From: Alkaliphilus sp. NP8
Lineage (GTDB): Bacteria > Bacillota > Clostridia > Peptostreptococcales > Natronincolaceae
Direction of reading: 5' to 3'
DNA length: 64,000 nt
Assembly (NCBI GenBank): GCA_015978205.1
Contig: JADWMM010000029.1
Coordinates: forward strand, 1-64,000
The notes beneath the pieces were generated by a model. That model saw only the letters and a list, made by a program, of their open reading frames with translations. It was not told where the DNA came from and did not search any database. This document shows positions 1 to 8,301 of the stretch, one piece after another. Position 1 is the stretch's first letter. Every line of letters begins with the position of its first letter. A program made the position numbers and the translations under genes.

Positions 1-2
1 TA

Positions 3-35
3 TCGTCGGCAGCGTCAGATATGTATAAGATACAG
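3..35. other. Sequencing adapter contamination (Nextera read-1 adapter)
   Basis: Positions 3-16 match exactly the 14-base 5' part of the Illumina Nextera read-1 transposase adapter. Positions 17-35 match the 19-base Tn5 mosaic end with two substitutions, at 21 (G to A) and 31 (G to T). The stretch is much richer in G+C than its surroundings and breaks the thiN reading frame into residues that do not belong to that family. It is a library artefact at a contig end, not a genomic feature. Confidence 0.95.
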
Positions 36-173
36 GGCTTAGAATACCCTGTAATTGATCATAATATAGATATGGGTAGCTCTTTAGGTATTAGCAATAA
101 ATTTAAAGGAGAACGTGCAGTTATATCGGTTAAAGAAGGAACTATACTAGTTGTTAAAGTCCTTAATGAATAG
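36..173 (+). CDS. thiN: Thiamine pyrophosphokinase, C-terminal fragment
   Basis: The last 45 codons of a gene cut by the contig edge. The residues (GLEYPVIDHNIDMGSSLGIS, then a short beta-rich tail ending LVVKVLNE) resemble the C-terminal thiamine-binding domain of thiamine diphosphokinase, which transfers pyrophosphate from ATP to thiamine to make the cofactor TDP. The family usually runs to about 210 residues, so roughly four fifths is missing upstream. In Bacillus thiN (yloS) lies just before spoVM and rpmB, and rpmB follows here as well, which supports the call. The frame stays open through the adapter to its left, but those codons are artefactual. Confidence 0.8.
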   Translation, partial: GLEYPVIDHNIDMGSSLGISNKFKGERAVISVKEGTILVVKVLNE

Positions 174-190
174 AAAGATAAATAAAAAAA

Positions 191-230
191 TGTCACTAAA
201 AATTTGAAAACTTTTAGTGACAGTTTTTTA
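191..230 (+). terminator. Rho-independent terminator after thiN
   Basis: A perfect 11-bp stem (191-201 with 212-222) with a 10-base loop is followed by a run of T. It lies 17 bases after the thiN stop and probably ends the upstream rsgA-rpe-thiN type operon. Confidence 0.85.
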
Positions 231-281
231 TTGTTATGAATAGTATAGTATTATAATCTTATATTTAAGGTAGGTGGTGAT

Positions 282-443
282 ATGTTTAGAAGAAAAAGAA
301 AATCTCCATTTAAAATTATTGGATTAATAATAATGATTATTGGAATAATAATGTTTTTATATGTTATACCGCTACGAATATGGTATTTTGTTGTTGCATG
401 TTTATTTATTTTAATAGGTTTATTAATAGTTAAAACATATTAA
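282..443 (+). CDS. Small two-helix membrane protein of unknown function
   Basis: A 53-codon open frame with a good ribosome-binding site (AGGTGGTGA, 272-280) directly before ATG 282. The product has a basic start (MFRRKRK) and two hydrophobic segments, about residues 11-30 and 34-50, joined by a short turn containing RIW. That predicts a hairpin membrane protein with a cytosolic N-terminus by the positive-inside rule. It occupies the place that spoVM holds in Bacillus, between thiN and rpmB, but is twice as long and does not look like the amphipathic SpoVM peptide. It is flanked by terminators, so it is probably monocistronic. Function unknown. Confidence 0.65.
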   Translation: MFRRKRKSPFKIIGLIIMIIGIIMFLYVIPLRIWYFVVACLFILIGLLIVKTY

Positions 444-496
444 AAATATATTTTGTGTTACAGAATAACCTTTATAATTATATATTTAATTTAATA

Positions 497-540
497 AAAA
501 CCTCATCTTTTTTAGATAGAGGTTTTATTAAAAAATTTTT
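497..540 (+). terminator. Terminator after the small membrane protein
   Basis: An 8-bp stem (497-504 with 519-526) carries an A-run on the left arm and a T-run on the right, followed by an A/T tract. It sits between the plus-strand small gene and the convergent rpmB. Confidence 0.6.
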
Positions 541-543
541 ATA

Positions 544-574
544 AAAAGCCACCATATAACTAATGGAGGCTTTT
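544..574 (-). terminator. Terminator after rpmB
   Basis: Read on the minus strand, AAAAGCC pairs with GGCTTTT (568-574 with 544-550), with further inner pairing and one mismatch, and T residues follow. It begins about ten bases past the rpmB stop. Confidence 0.7.
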
Positions 575-584
575 ATATATAAAA

Positions 585-776
585 TTATAAAGCTCTTTCA
601 ACTTTACCAGAACGTAGGCATCTTGTACATACATTAACTCTTTTTACTGTACCACCAAATACTGCCTTAACTTTTCTTAAGTTAGGTTCCCAAGTTCTTT
701 TGTTATGACGGTTTGAGTGACTGACCTGATTACCTGAAACTCTACCTTTATTACATACTTCACATACTCTTGCCAC
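585..776 (-). CDS. rpmB: 50S ribosomal protein L28
   Basis: L28 is a small component of the large ribosomal subunit. The product is 63 residues, the usual size, starting MARVCEVCNKG. It keeps two CxxC pairs (Cys5/Cys8 and Cys50/Cys53), so this is the zinc-ribbon (C+) paralogue type. I chose GTG 776 as start because AAGGAGGTG lies eight bases upstream and L28 proteins begin MARVCE; a longer frame from 794 would begin inside that ribosome-binding site. It is transcribed alone, opposite to its neighbours, from its own promoter. Confidence 0.97.
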   Translation of the reverse strand: MARVCEVCNKGRVSGNQVSHSNRHNKRTWEPNLRKVKAVFGGTVKRVNVCTRCLRSGKVERAL

Positions 777-821
777 TACGAACACCTCCTTCAAGTCTAA
801 CTCATCCTCTAAAACATAGAT

Positions 822-850
822 ATAATATCATAAATAGCATATTTTTGCAA
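822..850 (-). promoter_or_regulatory. SigmaA-type promoter of rpmB
   Basis: On the minus strand TTGCAA (850-845) and TATTAT (827-822) are separated by 17 bases. Transcription would start near 815, giving a leader of about 40 bases before the rpmB GTG. Confidence 0.7.
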
Positions 851-890
851 TAACAATATTTTAAAACAAATAAAATCTGTTGTATTATTG

Positions 891-919
891 TTGAACTATT
901 TTGGGTATTAATATAGAAT
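891..919 (+). promoter_or_regulatory. Candidate sigmaA promoter for yloU-fakA
   Basis: TTGAAC (891-896), a 17-base spacer and TAGAAT (914-919). It would give a leader of about 155 bases before yloU. The 307-base gap between rpmB and yloU is extremely A+T rich; besides this and the rpmB promoter I see no gene or clear RNA structure in it. Confidence 0.5.
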
Positions 920-1083
920 ATATACTATAATCTAGCATTTTTACCTAAAATTATTTTAATATATTATTTATAATATGATATTATATATTATACTAATATA
1001 ATATTTCAATATTTGAAGTATATTATAATATTGTAAATAAAATATGTAAAATATAAAATTAGAAAAATAAAGGAGGGATTTTA

Positions 1084-1440
1084 ATGCCAGGTAAATTAGT
1101 TACTGAATTAGGTACAACTATAATTGATGATCATGTACTAACATCTATTTCAGGTGTTTCAACTATGGAATGTTATGGGGTAGTAGGTATGGCTGCAAAA
1201 TCAACTGCAGGAGGTCTTGTAGAACTATTAAAAAGAGAACAATCAGGTAAAGGTGTAAAAGTACATACTGAAGAAGATAAAATAATAATTGATATATTTG
1301 TAATTGTTCAGTTTGGAACTCGCATATCTGTAGTTGCAAATAATATTATAGAAAAGGTAAAATATAATATTGAGAATTTGACAGGACTGAATGTTAAAAA
1401 AGTAAATATTAATGTTCAAGGTGTCAGGGTACAAAAGTAA
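1084..1440 (+). CDS. yloU: Asp23/Gls24 family envelope stress protein
   Basis: A 118-residue protein of the Asp23/Gls24 (DUF322) family. Family features seen are the opening with GTTIIDDHVL, the central VVGMAAKS segment and the C-terminal VKKVNINVQGV strand. Family members are cytosolic and in staphylococci are anchored to the membrane through a partner; they are tied to envelope stress, though the biochemical role is unclear. The start is backed by AGGAGGG eight bases upstream. It sits 18 bases before fakA, an arrangement (yloU-yloV) conserved in Firmicutes. Confidence 0.9.
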   Translation: MPGKLVTELGTTIIDDHVLTSISGVSTMECYGVVGMAAKSTAGGLVELLKREQSGKGVKVHTEEDKIIIDIFVIVQFGTRISVVANNIIEKVKYNIENLTGLNVKKVNINVQGVRVQK

Positions 1441-1458
1441 TTTGAGGAGGTACTAGTT

Positions 1459-3111
1459 GTGAAAGTTGAATATATTGATGGACATATGTTAAAAAAAATG
1501 ATACTGTCGGGTGCGCAGTATTTAGAAGCAAATAAAGAAATTGTTAATGCACTTAATGTATTCCCTGTACCTGACGGTGATACTGGAACTAATATGTCTT
1601 TGACTATGCAGTCAGCAGCTAAAGAAGTAAAGGGAAGTAAATCAGATTTAATAGAAGATATAGGAAGCTCTATAGCCAATGGTTCGTTAATGGGTGCTAG
1701 GGGAAATTCAGGAGTAATTTTATCTCAGCTTTTTAGAGGATTTTCAAAAGCAGTTAAAGGAAAAACTACGATTAATACTATGGATTTAGCAGAAGCATTA
1801 AAGTCTGGAGCTGACACTGCTTATAAAGCAGTAATGAAACCTATAGAGGGTACTATATTGACTGTTGCTAGAGAGAGCGCAGAAGCAGCCTTAATAATCG
1901 CAGAAAGAGAAGCTGACGTAATAACGTTTATAGAAAAAGTAATTGAATATGCGGAAAAATCCTTAAGTAGAACACCTGAGTTACTTAAGGTATTAAAAGA
2001 AGCGAATGTTGTTGATTCAGGTGGAAAAGGACTAATATATATTTATTCTGGTGCTTTAGCTGCACTTACTGGTAATATGCCAGAAGTTGAAAATGAAGAT
2101 ATTATAGAAAACGATTACGTTCATACTATAGAAGAAAGTAATGAAGGTGAAATTGAATTTGGATATTGTACAGAATTTATTATTAATTCTAAGAATGCCA
2201 ATATAAATAAATTTAGAAAAAGTATAGAAACATACGGAGATTCTATGTTAGTAGTAGGTAATGATAATGTTGTAAAAGTACATATACATACTAATCACCC
2301 AGGTGAAGTTATAGAACATGCTTTAAAGCTAGGAGCATTAAATGATATTAAAATTGACAATATGAGGTTACAACATAGATACGAAGTATTTCATAAATCA
2401 GAATCAGAGGAATATAATGAATTGGTTTCTGAGACTTCAGGAAATATAGAAATGAAACAATATGGATTCATAACTGTTACCATAGGAGAAGGTTTAACTG
2501 AAATTTTCAAGGATTTTAATGTAGATCACGTGATTGAAGGTGGTCAAACTATGAATCCAAGTACTGAAGATTTTGTTAAAGCTATAGATAATATTGATGC
2601 GGAAACTATTATTATTTTACCTAATAACAGCAATATTTTTATGGCTGCTAATCAGGCTAAAGATATTTCAAGTAAAAATATAATAGTTATATCTTCAAAG
2701 ACAGTACCCCAAGGATTGTCAGCTTTATTATCGTTTAATGGGGAAGCTTCTCCAGAAGAAAATGAAGAAGCAATGATGGAAGCAATTAGTGTGGTTAAAA
2801 CAGGTCAAGTTACTTATGCTGTTAGAGATACTAGTTATAATGACTTGAATATAAATGAAGGTGACATATTAGGAATAAGTGATGGAGAAATAAAAGCTAC
2901 AGGCAAAAACATTGATAAAGTATCTGCAGAGCTTATTGATAATATGGTAAATGATGAAAGCGAAATAATAACTATTTTTTATGGATCAGATGTAGAAAAA
3001 GAAAAAGCAGATGAACTATTACATATTTTAACTGATAAATATGAGGATATAGATGTGGAAATGTATTATGGTGGTCAACCACTATATTATTATATTTTTT
3101 CTGTTGAATAA
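1459..3111 (+). CDS. fakA: Fatty acid kinase catalytic subunit FakA (DAK2 domain)
   Basis: 550 residues, the usual length for FakA/YloV. The N-terminal DhaL (DAK2) domain shows the ATP/Mg-binding motif PVPDGDTGTN at residues 36-45 and GARGNSGVILSQ near residue 80. A linker domain and a C-terminal DegV-like region follow. FakA phosphorylates exogenous fatty acids bound to a FakB (DegV family) partner; the acyl-phosphate feeds PlsX and PlsY. No fakB is seen in this window, but plsX lies at 12590. The GTG start at 1459 follows GAGGAGG with good spacing. Confidence 0.9.
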   Translation: MKVEYIDGHMLKKMILSGAQYLEANKEIVNALNVFPVPDGDTGTNMSLTMQSAAKEVKGSKSDLIEDIGSSIANGSLMGARGNSGVILSQLFRGFSKAVKGKTTINTMDLAEALKSGADTAYKAVMKPIEGTILTVARESAEAALIIAEREADVITFIEKVIEYAEKSLSRTPELLKVLKEANVVDSGGKGLIYIYSGALAALTGNMPEVENEDIIENDYVHTIEESNEGEIEFGYCTEFIINSKNANINKFRKSIETYGDSMLVVGNDNVVKVHIHTNHPGEVIEHALKLGALNDIKIDNMRLQHRYEVFHKSESEEYNELVSETSGNIEMKQYGFITVTIGEGLTEIFKDFNVDHVIEGGQTMNPSTEDFVKAIDNIDAETIIILPNNSNIFMAANQAKDISSKNIIVISSKTVPQGLSALLSFNGEASPEENEEAMMEAISVVKTGQVTYAVRDTSYNDLNINEGDILGISDGEIKATGKNIDKVSAELIDNMVNDESEIITIFYGSDVEKEKADELLHILTDKYEDIDVEMYYGGQPLYYYIFSVE

Positions 3112-3137
3112 TGAAGCAGCTTAAGCTGCTTCATTTT
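3111..3137 (+). terminator. Terminator after fakA
   Basis: A perfect inverted repeat covers 3111-3134 (ATGAAGCAGCTT and its complement), followed by T residues. The stop codon of fakA touches the stem. Confidence 0.75.
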
Positions 3138-3150
3138 ACATTACATTAAA

Positions 3151-3178
3151 TTGTTAAAATTAAAAATTATTCTATATT
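3151..3178 (+). promoter_or_regulatory. Candidate promoter for recG-rsmD-coaD
   Basis: TTGTTA (3151-3156) and TATATT (3173-3178) with a 16-base spacer, between the fakA terminator and recG. The sequence is A+T rich, so a chance match is possible. Confidence 0.4.
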
Positions 3179-3226
3179 TTTATTATGTATTATAATAATA
3201 AATAAAGATTGTTTGGAGTGTTCTAT

Positions 3227-5278
3227 ATGGATATTTTAAGGCAGGATATTCAATACATAAAAGGAGTTGGGCCTAAAAAAGGACATCTTTTAAGGCGCCT
3301 TAATATTAATACTGTAGAAGAAATGATATGGCATGTTCCAAGAGATTATGAAGATAGAGGGAATATAAAGAAGATTAGAAATTTAAAGCTAGGAGAAAAA
3401 ACTACTTTTTACGGGTATGTATATGGAGAAATTAAAACATCAAAACCTAGAAGAAATTTATCTATAACTAAATTTCTTGTTAAAGATGAATCTGGAAGTA
3501 TTGAAGTTGTATTTTTTAACAAAGCTTACTTAAAAAAGATATTGAAACCTAATCAAAAGGTAATGATAAATGGAGAAATAAAAAAAAATTTCAAAGGATT
3601 TCAAGTAGTTAATCCTATTTTTGACAAGGTTGATTCAGAAAATGAATATGATAAGCAAGGAATATTTCCAATCTATCCATTAACAGAGGGTTTAAGTCAA
3701 AATGAAATAATTTCGCTTCAAAAAAGATCTCTAGAAATAGCTCATAAACATATGGAAGAGTATTTACCAGAAGAAATATTAAATAAACATAAACTTTGTA
3801 ATATAAAATTTGCACTTCAAAATATTCACTTTCCTAGTTCTGTAAAGGCTCTAAAAATTGCAAAATATAGATTAGTATTTGAAGAATTTTTATTTTTACA
3901 ATTAGGACTTTTCTATACTAAAAAAAGTGTAATGCACGAGAAAAAAGGTATAGTTCTTAAAAACAATGATGGTATAAATAAATTTATTGAAAAGCTACCA
4001 TTTCAACTTACGAATGCCCAAGAAAAAGTTTTTAAGGAAATATCTTATGATTTAGAAAAAGATATACCCATGAATAGATTGGTACAAGGAGATGTAGGAT
4101 CTGGTAAAACGATTATTGCTATAATAGCTTTGTTGAAATCATTTATAAATGGATATCAAGGTGCATTTATGGCACCAACAGAGATATTAGCAGAGCAACA
4201 TTATTTATCTTTAACTGAGCTATTAGAACCTATGGGTGTTAAAATTGAACTTTTAGTAGGAAGTTTATCTAAAAGTAAGAAAGAAAATGTATTAAATAAA
4301 ATACAATCTGGAGAAATTAATATAGTAGTAGGTACTCATGCATTAATTCAAGAAAATGTAAATTTTAGAAATCTAGCTTTAGTAATTACAGATGAGCAGC
4401 ATAGGTTTGGTGTAAGACAAAGACAAATTTTATCTGATAAAGGACAGAATCCTCATGTATTAGTTATGTCTGCTACACCGATTCCTAGAACTTTAGCTTT
4501 GATATTATATGGAGATTTAGATATATCAGTTATAGATTCTTTACCACCAGGCAGAAAGATTATAAAAACTTATAGTCGTAATTCTAACAAAAGAGAGGAT
4601 ATTTATAACTTTGTAAAGAAAGAATTAGATAAAGGCAGACAAGCTTATGTTGTTTGTCCTTTAGTAGAAGAATCTGAATCTATAGAAGCTAGGTCAGCTA
4701 CAGATATTGCTAATGAACTTTCTTGTGATTTGTTACAGGATTATAAAGTTGGGCTTTTACATGGGAAAATGGTATCAAAAGAAAAAGAAGAAATAATGAG
4801 TAATTTTAAAAAAGGGAATATAGATGTTATAGTTTCAACTACTGTTATTGAAGTTGGAGTAAATGTTCCAAACTCAACTATCATGATAATAGAAAATGCA
4901 GAAAGATTTGGCTTAGCTCAACTCCACCAACTGAGAGGTAGAGTAGGAAGAGGGAATTATCAATCTTATTGTATATTAGTAAATAATAGTAAATCTGAAG
5001 TTGCAAAAGAGCGAATGAATATAATGGAGAAAACTACGGATGGTTTTTTAATATCTGAAAAAGATTTGGAATTAAGAGGACCTGGAGAGTTTTTTGGCAC
5101 TAGACAACATGGATTACCAGAACTTAAGGTTGCTAATTTATTTAAACATATGAAAGTTTTAACGACAGTTCAAAAAGAAATAAAACAAATAATTAATAAA
5201 GATCCTAATTTAACATTAAGTGAGTATCCACTACTTAAAAATAAATTAAAGCAAAAATTTTTAATTACTAAAAAATAG
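3227..5278 (+). CDS. recG: ATP-dependent DNA helicase RecG
   Basis: 683 residues, normal for RecG, which remodels stalled replication forks and Holliday junctions. The N-terminal wedge/OB domain (IKGVGPKKG near residue 12) is followed by superfamily 2 helicase motifs: Walker A GDVGSGKT near residue 288, TDEQHRFG (motif II), SATPIPRTLAL (motif III) and GRVGRG (motif VI). I prefer ATG 3227, preceded by GGAGTG, over an in-frame TTG at 3209 that has no ribosome-binding site. rsmD follows 66 bases on. Confidence 0.96.
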   Translation: MDILRQDIQYIKGVGPKKGHLLRRLNINTVEEMIWHVPRDYEDRGNIKKIRNLKLGEKTTFYGYVYGEIKTSKPRRNLSITKFLVKDESGSIEVVFFNKAYLKKILKPNQKVMINGEIKKNFKGFQVVNPIFDKVDSENEYDKQGIFPIYPLTEGLSQNEIISLQKRSLEIAHKHMEEYLPEEILNKHKLCNIKFALQNIHFPSSVKALKIAKYRLVFEEFLFLQLGLFYTKKSVMHEKKGIVLKNNDGINKFIEKLPFQLTNAQEKVFKEISYDLEKDIPMNRLVQGDVGSGKTIIAIIALLKSFINGYQGAFMAPTEILAEQHYLSLTELLEPMGVKIELLVGSLSKSKKENVLNKIQSGEINIVVGTHALIQENVNFRNLALVITDEQHRFGVRQRQILSDKGQNPHVLVMSATPIPRTLALILYGDLDISVIDSLPPGRKIIKTYSRNSNKREDIYNFVKKELDKGRQAYVVCPLVEESESIEARSATDIANELSCDLLQDYKVGLLHGKMVSKEKEEIMSNFKKGNIDVIVSTTVIEVGVNVPNSTIMIIENAERFGLAQLHQLRGRVGRGNYQSYCILVNNSKSEVAKERMNIMEKTTDGFLISEKDLELRGPGEFFGTRQHGLPELKVANLFKHMKVLTTVQKEIKQIINKDPNLTLSEYPLLKNKLKQKFLITKK

Positions 5279-5344
5279 AAAAATATTTTGTCTACTTATG
5301 TAGAATATGCTAAAATAGTGATAGGTTTAAACTGGGAGGTACGT

Positions 5345-5905
5345 ATGAGAATAATTTCAGGAAAAGCGAGAGGACATGCTTTAAAAGCCCCTAAAGGATT
5401 AAATACTAGGCCTACTACTGATAGAGTAAAAGAGTCTATATTTAATATTATTCAATCAAAATTAAATGAAAGTATTGTAATAGATTTATTTTCAGGAAGT
5501 GGCAATTTAGGAATAGAGTCCTTATCTAGAAATGCTAATAAAGCTTATTTTGTAGATAATAATATAAATAGTATAAATTCAATTAATGAAAATTTAAAAA
5601 GAACAAATTTGATTAGTAGTTCTGTAGTATATCAAATGGATGTAATTGCTGCAATAGAAAAAATGGCAAATCAAAATATAAAAGCAGATGTTATATTTTT
5701 AGATCCACCATATTCTAAAAATTTTGTTACACCTATATTAGAAAAAATATTTTATTCTAAAATATTACATTTAGATGGTATAATTATTGTAGAACATAGA
5801 AAAACTGATGAAGTACCAAGTAGTATAAATGATTTAAAAAAATATAGAACTAAAAAATATGGAGATATCGCAGTTTCTTTTTATGAGTTAAGAGAGGAGA
5901 TTTAA
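5345..5905 (+). CDS. rsmD: 16S rRNA (guanine(966)-N2)-methyltransferase RsmD
   Basis: 186 residues. RsmD methylates G966 of 16S rRNA using S-adenosylmethionine. Seen are the family opening MRIISGKARG, the SAM-binding motif DLFSGSGNLGIES and the catalytic DPPY in FLDPPYSK. ATG 5345 lies seven bases after GGGAGG; a longer frame from 5288 has no site. The stop codon directly abuts the ATG of coaD, the common rsmD-coaD pairing. Confidence 0.95.
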   Translation: MRIISGKARGHALKAPKGLNTRPTTDRVKESIFNIIQSKLNESIVIDLFSGSGNLGIESLSRNANKAYFVDNNINSINSINENLKRTNLISSSVVYQMDVIAAIEKMANQNIKADVIFLDPPYSKNFVTPILEKIFYSKILHLDGIIIVEHRKTDEVPSSINDLKKYRTKKYGDIAVSFYELREEI

Positions 5906-6379
5906 ATGAAAGTAGCAATTTATCCTGGAAGCTTTGATCCTATTACAAATGGACATTTAGATATAATTGATAGAGCTTCAAAGATGTGTGACACATTAGT
6001 TGTTTCTGTAATATATAATCCTAATAAGACGCCTTTGTTTGATTTAGAGGAAAGAAAAATATTGATACAAAATTCGCTAAAGGATTATTCCAATGTTGTT
6101 GTAGATTCTTTTTCTGGACTTTTAATGGACCATGCAAAGCAGAAAAATGCTACAGCTATTATTAAAGGGTTAAGAGCTGTATCTGATTTCGAATACGAAC
6201 TTCAGATGGCTTCTATGAACCAAAAGTTATGTCCAAATATTGAAACTGTATTTTTAATGACTAGCACTGAATATTCATTTTTAAGTTCTAGTTTAATTAA
6301 AGAAGTAGCTATGTTTGGTGGATGTATAAAAGGTTTAGTGCCTGAGCATGTTCGTAAAGCGGTTATTAGTAAGTTTTAA
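5906..6379 (+). CDS. coaD: Phosphopantetheine adenylyltransferase
   Basis: 157 residues, typical for CoaD, which joins AMP from ATP to 4'-phosphopantetheine to form dephospho-CoA. It opens with [12 protein letters not shown], containing the nucleotidyltransferase TxGH motif, and ends with the [12 protein letters not shown] segment in the place of the ISST(S/T)xxR motif. AGAGGAG in the end of rsmD serves as ribosome-binding site, so the two are translationally coupled. The product supplies CoA for the acyl carrier protein pathway encoded further on. Confidence 0.96.
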   Translation: MKVAIYPGSFDPITNGHLDIIDRASKMCDTLVVSVIYNPNKTPLFDLEERKILIQNSLKDYSNVVVDSFSGLLMDHAKQKNATAIIKGLRAVSDFEYELQMASMNQKLCPNIETVFLMTSTEYSFLSSSLIKEVAMFGGCIKGLVPEHVRKAVISKF

Positions 6380-6412
6380 GTTAACTTAAAAAGTTAAAGG
6401 GGGATTAGGTTT

Positions 6413-6859
6413 ATGGATATATTATCTTTACTTGAGGAATTAGAAGATATTGTTGAGAGTGGTTCATCTATACCTTTTGCACAAAAGGTATTAGTTGATA
6501 GAAATGAAATATTAGAAATAATTAAGGATATTAGAATTCAATTACCGGATGAAGTTAAACAAGCTCAATGGATTAAAGAAGAAAGACAACGTATATTGGC
6601 AGAAGCTCAGCAAGAAGCAGACACCATCTTAGAAGAAGCTAATAATCATATTTCGTCAATGATAGATCAAAGTGAAATTACTAAAAAGGCTAATGACCAA
6701 GCAGAAGATATAATTATACAAGCACAAAATAGCGCAAAAGAGATGAGATTAGGTGCAAGAGACTATGCCGATAGTTTATTAGAGTCAACTCAAGAAAACT
6801 TAATGGATGTTATTAGTACAATAAAAGAAAATAGAGATGAATTAAAGGGTATGAAGTAA
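6413..6859 (+). CDS. Conserved coiled-coil protein following coaD
   Basis: 148 residues, mostly charged helix. After an N-terminal globular piece (LEELEDIVESG, then VDRNEILEII) comes a long predicted coiled coil rich in Ala, Glu and Gln from about residue 50 to the end. The pattern resembles ATP synthase subunit b/H stalks and clostridial proteins often labelled 'ATPase' for that reason, but I see no nucleotide-binding motif. DivIVA-like proteins also look like this. GGGGGAT before ATG 6413 supports the start. The C-terminus (GMK and stop) is encoded inside a bidirectional terminator. Role unknown. Confidence 0.8.
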   Translation: MDILSLLEELEDIVESGSSIPFAQKVLVDRNEILEIIKDIRIQLPDEVKQAQWIKEERQRILAEAQQEADTILEEANNHISSMIDQSEITKKANDQAEDIIIQAQNSAKEMRLGARDYADSLLESTQENLMDVISTIKENRDELKGMK

Positions 6860-6876
6860 TATATTACTTCATACCC
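6847..6876. terminator. Bidirectional terminator shared by convergent genes
   Basis: A perfect 15-bp inverted repeat with no spare loop, GGGTATGAAGTAATA and its complement. On the plus strand TTATTTTT follows; on the minus strand CTTTAATTC follows, a weaker tail. It contains the stop codons of both the coiled-coil gene and ylbJ. Confidence 0.8.
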
Positions 6877-8165
6877 TTATTTTTAAGAAAATACTTTTGA
6901 ATTTTCAAGAAAAATGCTGCTAATAATGAAATTAGAAGTAAGCTTATTAATATAGAAATAAATAGTTCAGCTGATAATTTAAAATTAAATAAAAACTTAT
7001 TTTGTAAATTCATTTTTTCGTAAGAGTTAAATACTGGTAATGAGGATATGAAAAAATCGCTAAAAAAAGGAAAAACATAATAAGTTATCAGTAATGAGAA
7101 AATTCCATGCAAAGCTTTAGAAAGAAGATATAAATTTGAGTTTATATCTGTATCTCCAATAAAGCTCAAAACTTGAGCATGTATAGAAAATCCACTCCAT
7201 CCTATTATAAAACTAGTTATTGCTACTTGAGTTCTTAAACCTATATAAGTGCTATCAGCAACCAGTTTTGCTCCCGTTGTTACTTCAAGTAGACCTGTTA
7301 AAAATGTTTTTATGACTAAAGGAGATACTTCTAAAGGGGTAAGTAATGTAGCAAGAATTGAAGTGCTAAAATCTATTATCTTTAAAATTTCTAACATTTG
7401 AATAACGACAGAAAATAAAATAATAAATCCTCCAACCAATAATATTGAATTAAAAGAATTTTTGACAGCTTCCCCAAGAACAACTCCTATAGGTAAATTG
7501 TTTGTATTTTCCCTGTTGATTTGTTTTAATGCTCTTTTAAATAAATTATTCTTTGATTTATAAAATCTTGAACTATCTATTGATGATTTATAAAAACTAA
7601 AAAGGATTCCTACCATAATTGCTGCAATATAATGTGAAGTTGCTATAAGTATGCCTATATTTGAAGATTTAAACATTCCTACAGCTACAGAACCAATCAT
7701 GAATAATGGGCCAGAAGTACTACAGAATGATATTAGCCTCTGTGCTTCTATTTTACTTAATATTTTATCAGAACGAAGTTTTGAAACAATTTTACTACCT
7801 ATAGGATATCCAGAGGTAATACTCATAGCAAATGCAAAAGACCCTTCACCTGGAACGTTGAATATAGGACGCATTATGGGTTCTAATAGTACACCTATAA
7901 ATTTAACTACACCTAAATTAATTAATAATTCTGTTCCAATAAAAAAAGGAAGTAAAGCAGGTATAACTAATGTAACCCATATAATTAATCCATCATATGC
8001 AGCACTTACTGATTGGCCAGGAAACAATACTATAACGCAAATTAGAAGTACTACAATAAATATTATAAAATAATAGAAAAAATTTTTATTTATATTTTTA
8101 CTAAAAAGAAATATAAACATTACTATTATGATAAAGATAATTATTGAAAATGAAATTTGAAGCAT
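6864..8165 (-). CDS. ylbJ: Sporulation integral membrane protein YlbJ
   Basis: 433 residues with many hydrophobic segments and the nucleoside recognition/Gate domain pattern, including SITSGYPIGSKIV and the later LTGLLEVTTGAK and SFIIGWSGFSIHAQ segments. YlbJ is needed for spore cortex or envelope formation in Bacillus and is made in the mother cell, so its presence implies a spore former. I chose ATG 8165, eight bases after AGGAGG; an upstream in-frame ATG at 8261 has no site and adds residues unlike the family. It lies downstream of tmcAL on the same strand. Confidence 0.9.
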   Translation of the reverse strand: MLQISFSIIIFIIIVMFIFLFSKNINKNFFYYFIIFIVVLLICVIVLFPGQSVSAAYDGLIIWVTLVIPALLPFFIGTELLINLGVVKFIGVLLEPIMRPIFNVPGEGSFAFAMSITSGYPIGSKIVSKLRSDKILSKIEAQRLISFCSTSGPLFMIGSVAVGMFKSSNIGILIATSHYIAAIMVGILFSFYKSSIDSSRFYKSKNNLFKRALKQINRENTNNLPIGVVLGEAVKNSFNSILLVGGFIILFSVVIQMLEILKIIDFSTSILATLLTPLEVSPLVIKTFLTGLLEVTTGAKLVADSTYIGLRTQVAITSFIIGWSGFSIHAQVLSFIGDTDINSNLYLLSKALHGIFSLLITYYVFPFFSDFFISSLPVFNSYEKMNLQNKFLFNFKLSAELFISILISLLLISLLAAFFLKIQKYFLKNKGMK

Positions 8166-8207
8166 GATTTTCCTCCTAGCTATAAATATATTCTGGTTTA
8201 ATATAGA

Positions 8208-8237
8208 AGAAATTCTGTTTGTTATGGTAGAATTTCT
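8208..8237. repeat. Inverted repeat upstream of ylbJ
   Basis: AGAAATTCT (8208-8216) and its exact complement (8229-8237) are separated by 12 bases, about 43 bases before the ylbJ start. It may be an operator or a transcript hairpin; there is no T-run that would make it a strong terminator. Confidence 0.4.
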
Positions 8238-8301
8238 GTAATATATTAATATATATTTCATAAATAGGAGGGTTATTCGTTATGAATAATTAACTCGATA
8301 C

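Noticed and set aside
6376-6389. 14-base palindrome TTAAGTTAACTTAA at the coaD stop
   Set aside because: Short, pure weak pairing, without loop or T-run; easily random in A+T-rich DNA.
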